Part shown: piece after piece, positions 63,231 through 64,000 of the stretch
How the letters are laid out: each line of letters starts with the position of its first letter
How positions within the stretch are numbered: the first letter of the stretch is position 1
NCBI RefSeq assembly: GCF_030150205.1
Contig: NZ_JASLGT010000015.1
Span: 1-64,000, forward strand
Reading direction: 5' to 3'
Source of the DNA: Niabella sp.
GTDB lineage: Bacteria; Bacteroidota; Bacteroidia; Chitinophagales; Chitinophagaceae
Length of the DNA: 64,000 nucleotides
Position numbers and translations under genes: made by a program
Notes under the pieces: model-generated
What the model was told of the DNA's origin: nothing
Seen by the model: the letters and a program-made list of their open reading frames with translations, nothing else
Database searches by the model: none

Positions 63231-63365
63231 GCTCAAATGGTACGGTGCGTGGTTTGTGAAGGTATTCGATGAATGACCGTTTTCTTTAGCCCAGCTGTAA
63301 GCTAATGTCGATAAAACGACGTTGAGATCCTGCCTGGAACGGGGATATAGAAAACGGCCTGCAAT

Positions 63366-63400
63366 AATACCCGGACAAGATGAAGGTCCGGGTATTTTTT
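63366..63400 (+). terminator. Rho-independent terminator
   Basis: An 11-bp perfect stem, AATACCCGGAC (63366-63376) with GTCCGGGTATT (63386-63396), is followed by a T-run to 63400. It insulates the sulfatase gene from upstream transcription and probably ends a transcript covering the 55-aa ORF. Confidence 0.88.
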
Positions 63401-63578
63401 GTTCCGGATTTTTGCAGCGGTTTTGATGCCGGTGGATTTTTTAGGAGCGGGACCATCCTGCACCGGAGGCCGGTTAAAAATAAGCGGGTACAATTCAGCG
63501 GCAGATCGTATCTTGATCTCCGGAAAAACAGTACCAGCCTGCCTGGGTGGATATCCGGTTGACATCACAACAAACAAT

Positions 63579-64000
63579 ATGCAAATGAAAAGGATCATCC
63601 TGCTGCTTTTGATGGCTTTGCCGGGGGTAAATAGTATCGCACAAAAGAGTGCCCGTCCTAATATTATTGTGTTTTTGGTAGATGATATGGGATGGATGGA
63701 TACATCGGTTCCTTTTGCTGATAGTGTTATGCCATTGAATCAACGGTACCATACGCCCAATATGAAGCGGCTTGCGGCTGAAGGGGTAAAGTTTACCAAT
63801 GCGTATGCGCAGCCGGTTTGCACCCCATCGCGTACCAGTATGCTGACGGGTATGAACGCGGCACGTACCCGGGTTACCAACTGGACATCGCCCAATAAGA
63901 ATGTTGATTCGGATGCGGGTGATGCGCTGTTTAGCCCGTTAAACTGGAACCGGAATGGTTTAAGCAATGTACCGGGCACAGCGCATGCGGTTTATGCCAC
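63579..64000 (+). CDS. Sulfatase, N-terminal part (runs off window)
   Basis: From ATG 63579 (alternative 63585) 140 codons are in the window. A signal peptide ends near NSIAQ. RPNIIVFLVDDMGWMD supplies the paired metal Asp residues, and PVCTPSRTSMLTG contains C-x-P-S-R, the site where Cys becomes formylglycine. It is a type I sulfatase, presumably exported, acting on sulfated glycans or related esters. C-terminal part and neighbours are outside the window. Confidence 0.95.
   Translation, partial: MQMKRIILLLLMALPGVNSIAQKSARPNIIVFLVDDMGWMDTSVPFADSVMPLNQRYHTPNMKRLAAEGVKFTNAYAQPVCTPSRTSMLTGMNAARTRVTNWTSPNKNVDSDAGDALFSPLNWNRNGLSNVPGTAHAVYA

Overview
The window looks like the chromosome of a Bacteroidota bacterium, most likely family Chitinophagaceae; a Niabella-like genus would fit, but that is a guess. 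The evidence is two SusC/SusD pairs, many short lipoproteins with Cys followed by Lys/Asp/Glu, promoters of the TTTG-N19-TAnnTTTG type, weak ribosome binding sites, and LytS/LytTR and 'DUF' lipoprotein families typical of this phylum. No rRNA, tRNA, CRISPR array or intact insertion sequence was seen.

Layout. 1-63 holds the start of a small protein gene on the minus strand. 807-3305 is a GntP permease plus glycerate kinase pair, facing a LytTR regulator and LytS-type kinase (3492-5257). 5487-8968 has a small secreted protein, an AHSA1-like protein, a four-copy ~142-bp tandem repeat and an MFS transporter. 9081-13612 has a secreted FAD oxidoreductase on the minus strand and, divergent from it, an FG-GAP/GH43 lipoprotein that ends at a strong terminator.

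14002-28105 is a 14-gene, same-strand, mostly overlapping operon. It contains a DapA/NanA-type aldolase, BNR sialidase-like lipoprotein, SGNH esterase, AstE/AspA-type zinc deacylase, two SDRs, threonine-synthase-like PLP enzyme, RidA, M81/MlrC metalloenzyme, SMP-30 lactonase, aldo/keto reductase, Kelch/NanM-like protein, class III aminotransferase and MFS transporter. I do not recognise it as a described pathway. It looks like catabolism of an N-acylated amino-sugar acid or a similar compound.

A FadR-type GntR regulator (28699-29403, minus) separates this operon from a polysaccharide-utilisation-type locus (29613-50709). That locus has two SusC/SusD/fasciclin modules, DUF5007- and DUF5008-like lipoproteins, an M60-like protein that lacks its zinc histidines, an alkaline-phosphatase-fold lipoprotein that lacks metal ligands, a DUF1735-like lipoprotein, a GH43 and a GH5-like hydrolase. 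The strongest new signal is a 19-bp sequence, 18/19 identical, at the start of the catabolic operon (13843-13861) and, in opposite orientation, in front of the first susC (29486-29504). Both copies sit on Bacteroidota-type promoters. They predict that uptake locus and cytoplasmic operon form one ~36-kb regulon of the GntR protein.

50710-64000 is an ordinary mosaic: Nudix, DUF2383 ferritin-like protein, small lipoproteins (two are divergent paralogues), a serine hydrolase, SMI1/KNR4, a coiled-coil protein related to the one at 1-63, a decayed 2OG-Fe(II) oxygenase next to an Ada-like protein, a lone cytochrome oxidase subunit I, a DUF6496 basic protein and the start of a sulfatase. Its spacers hold several repeat families.
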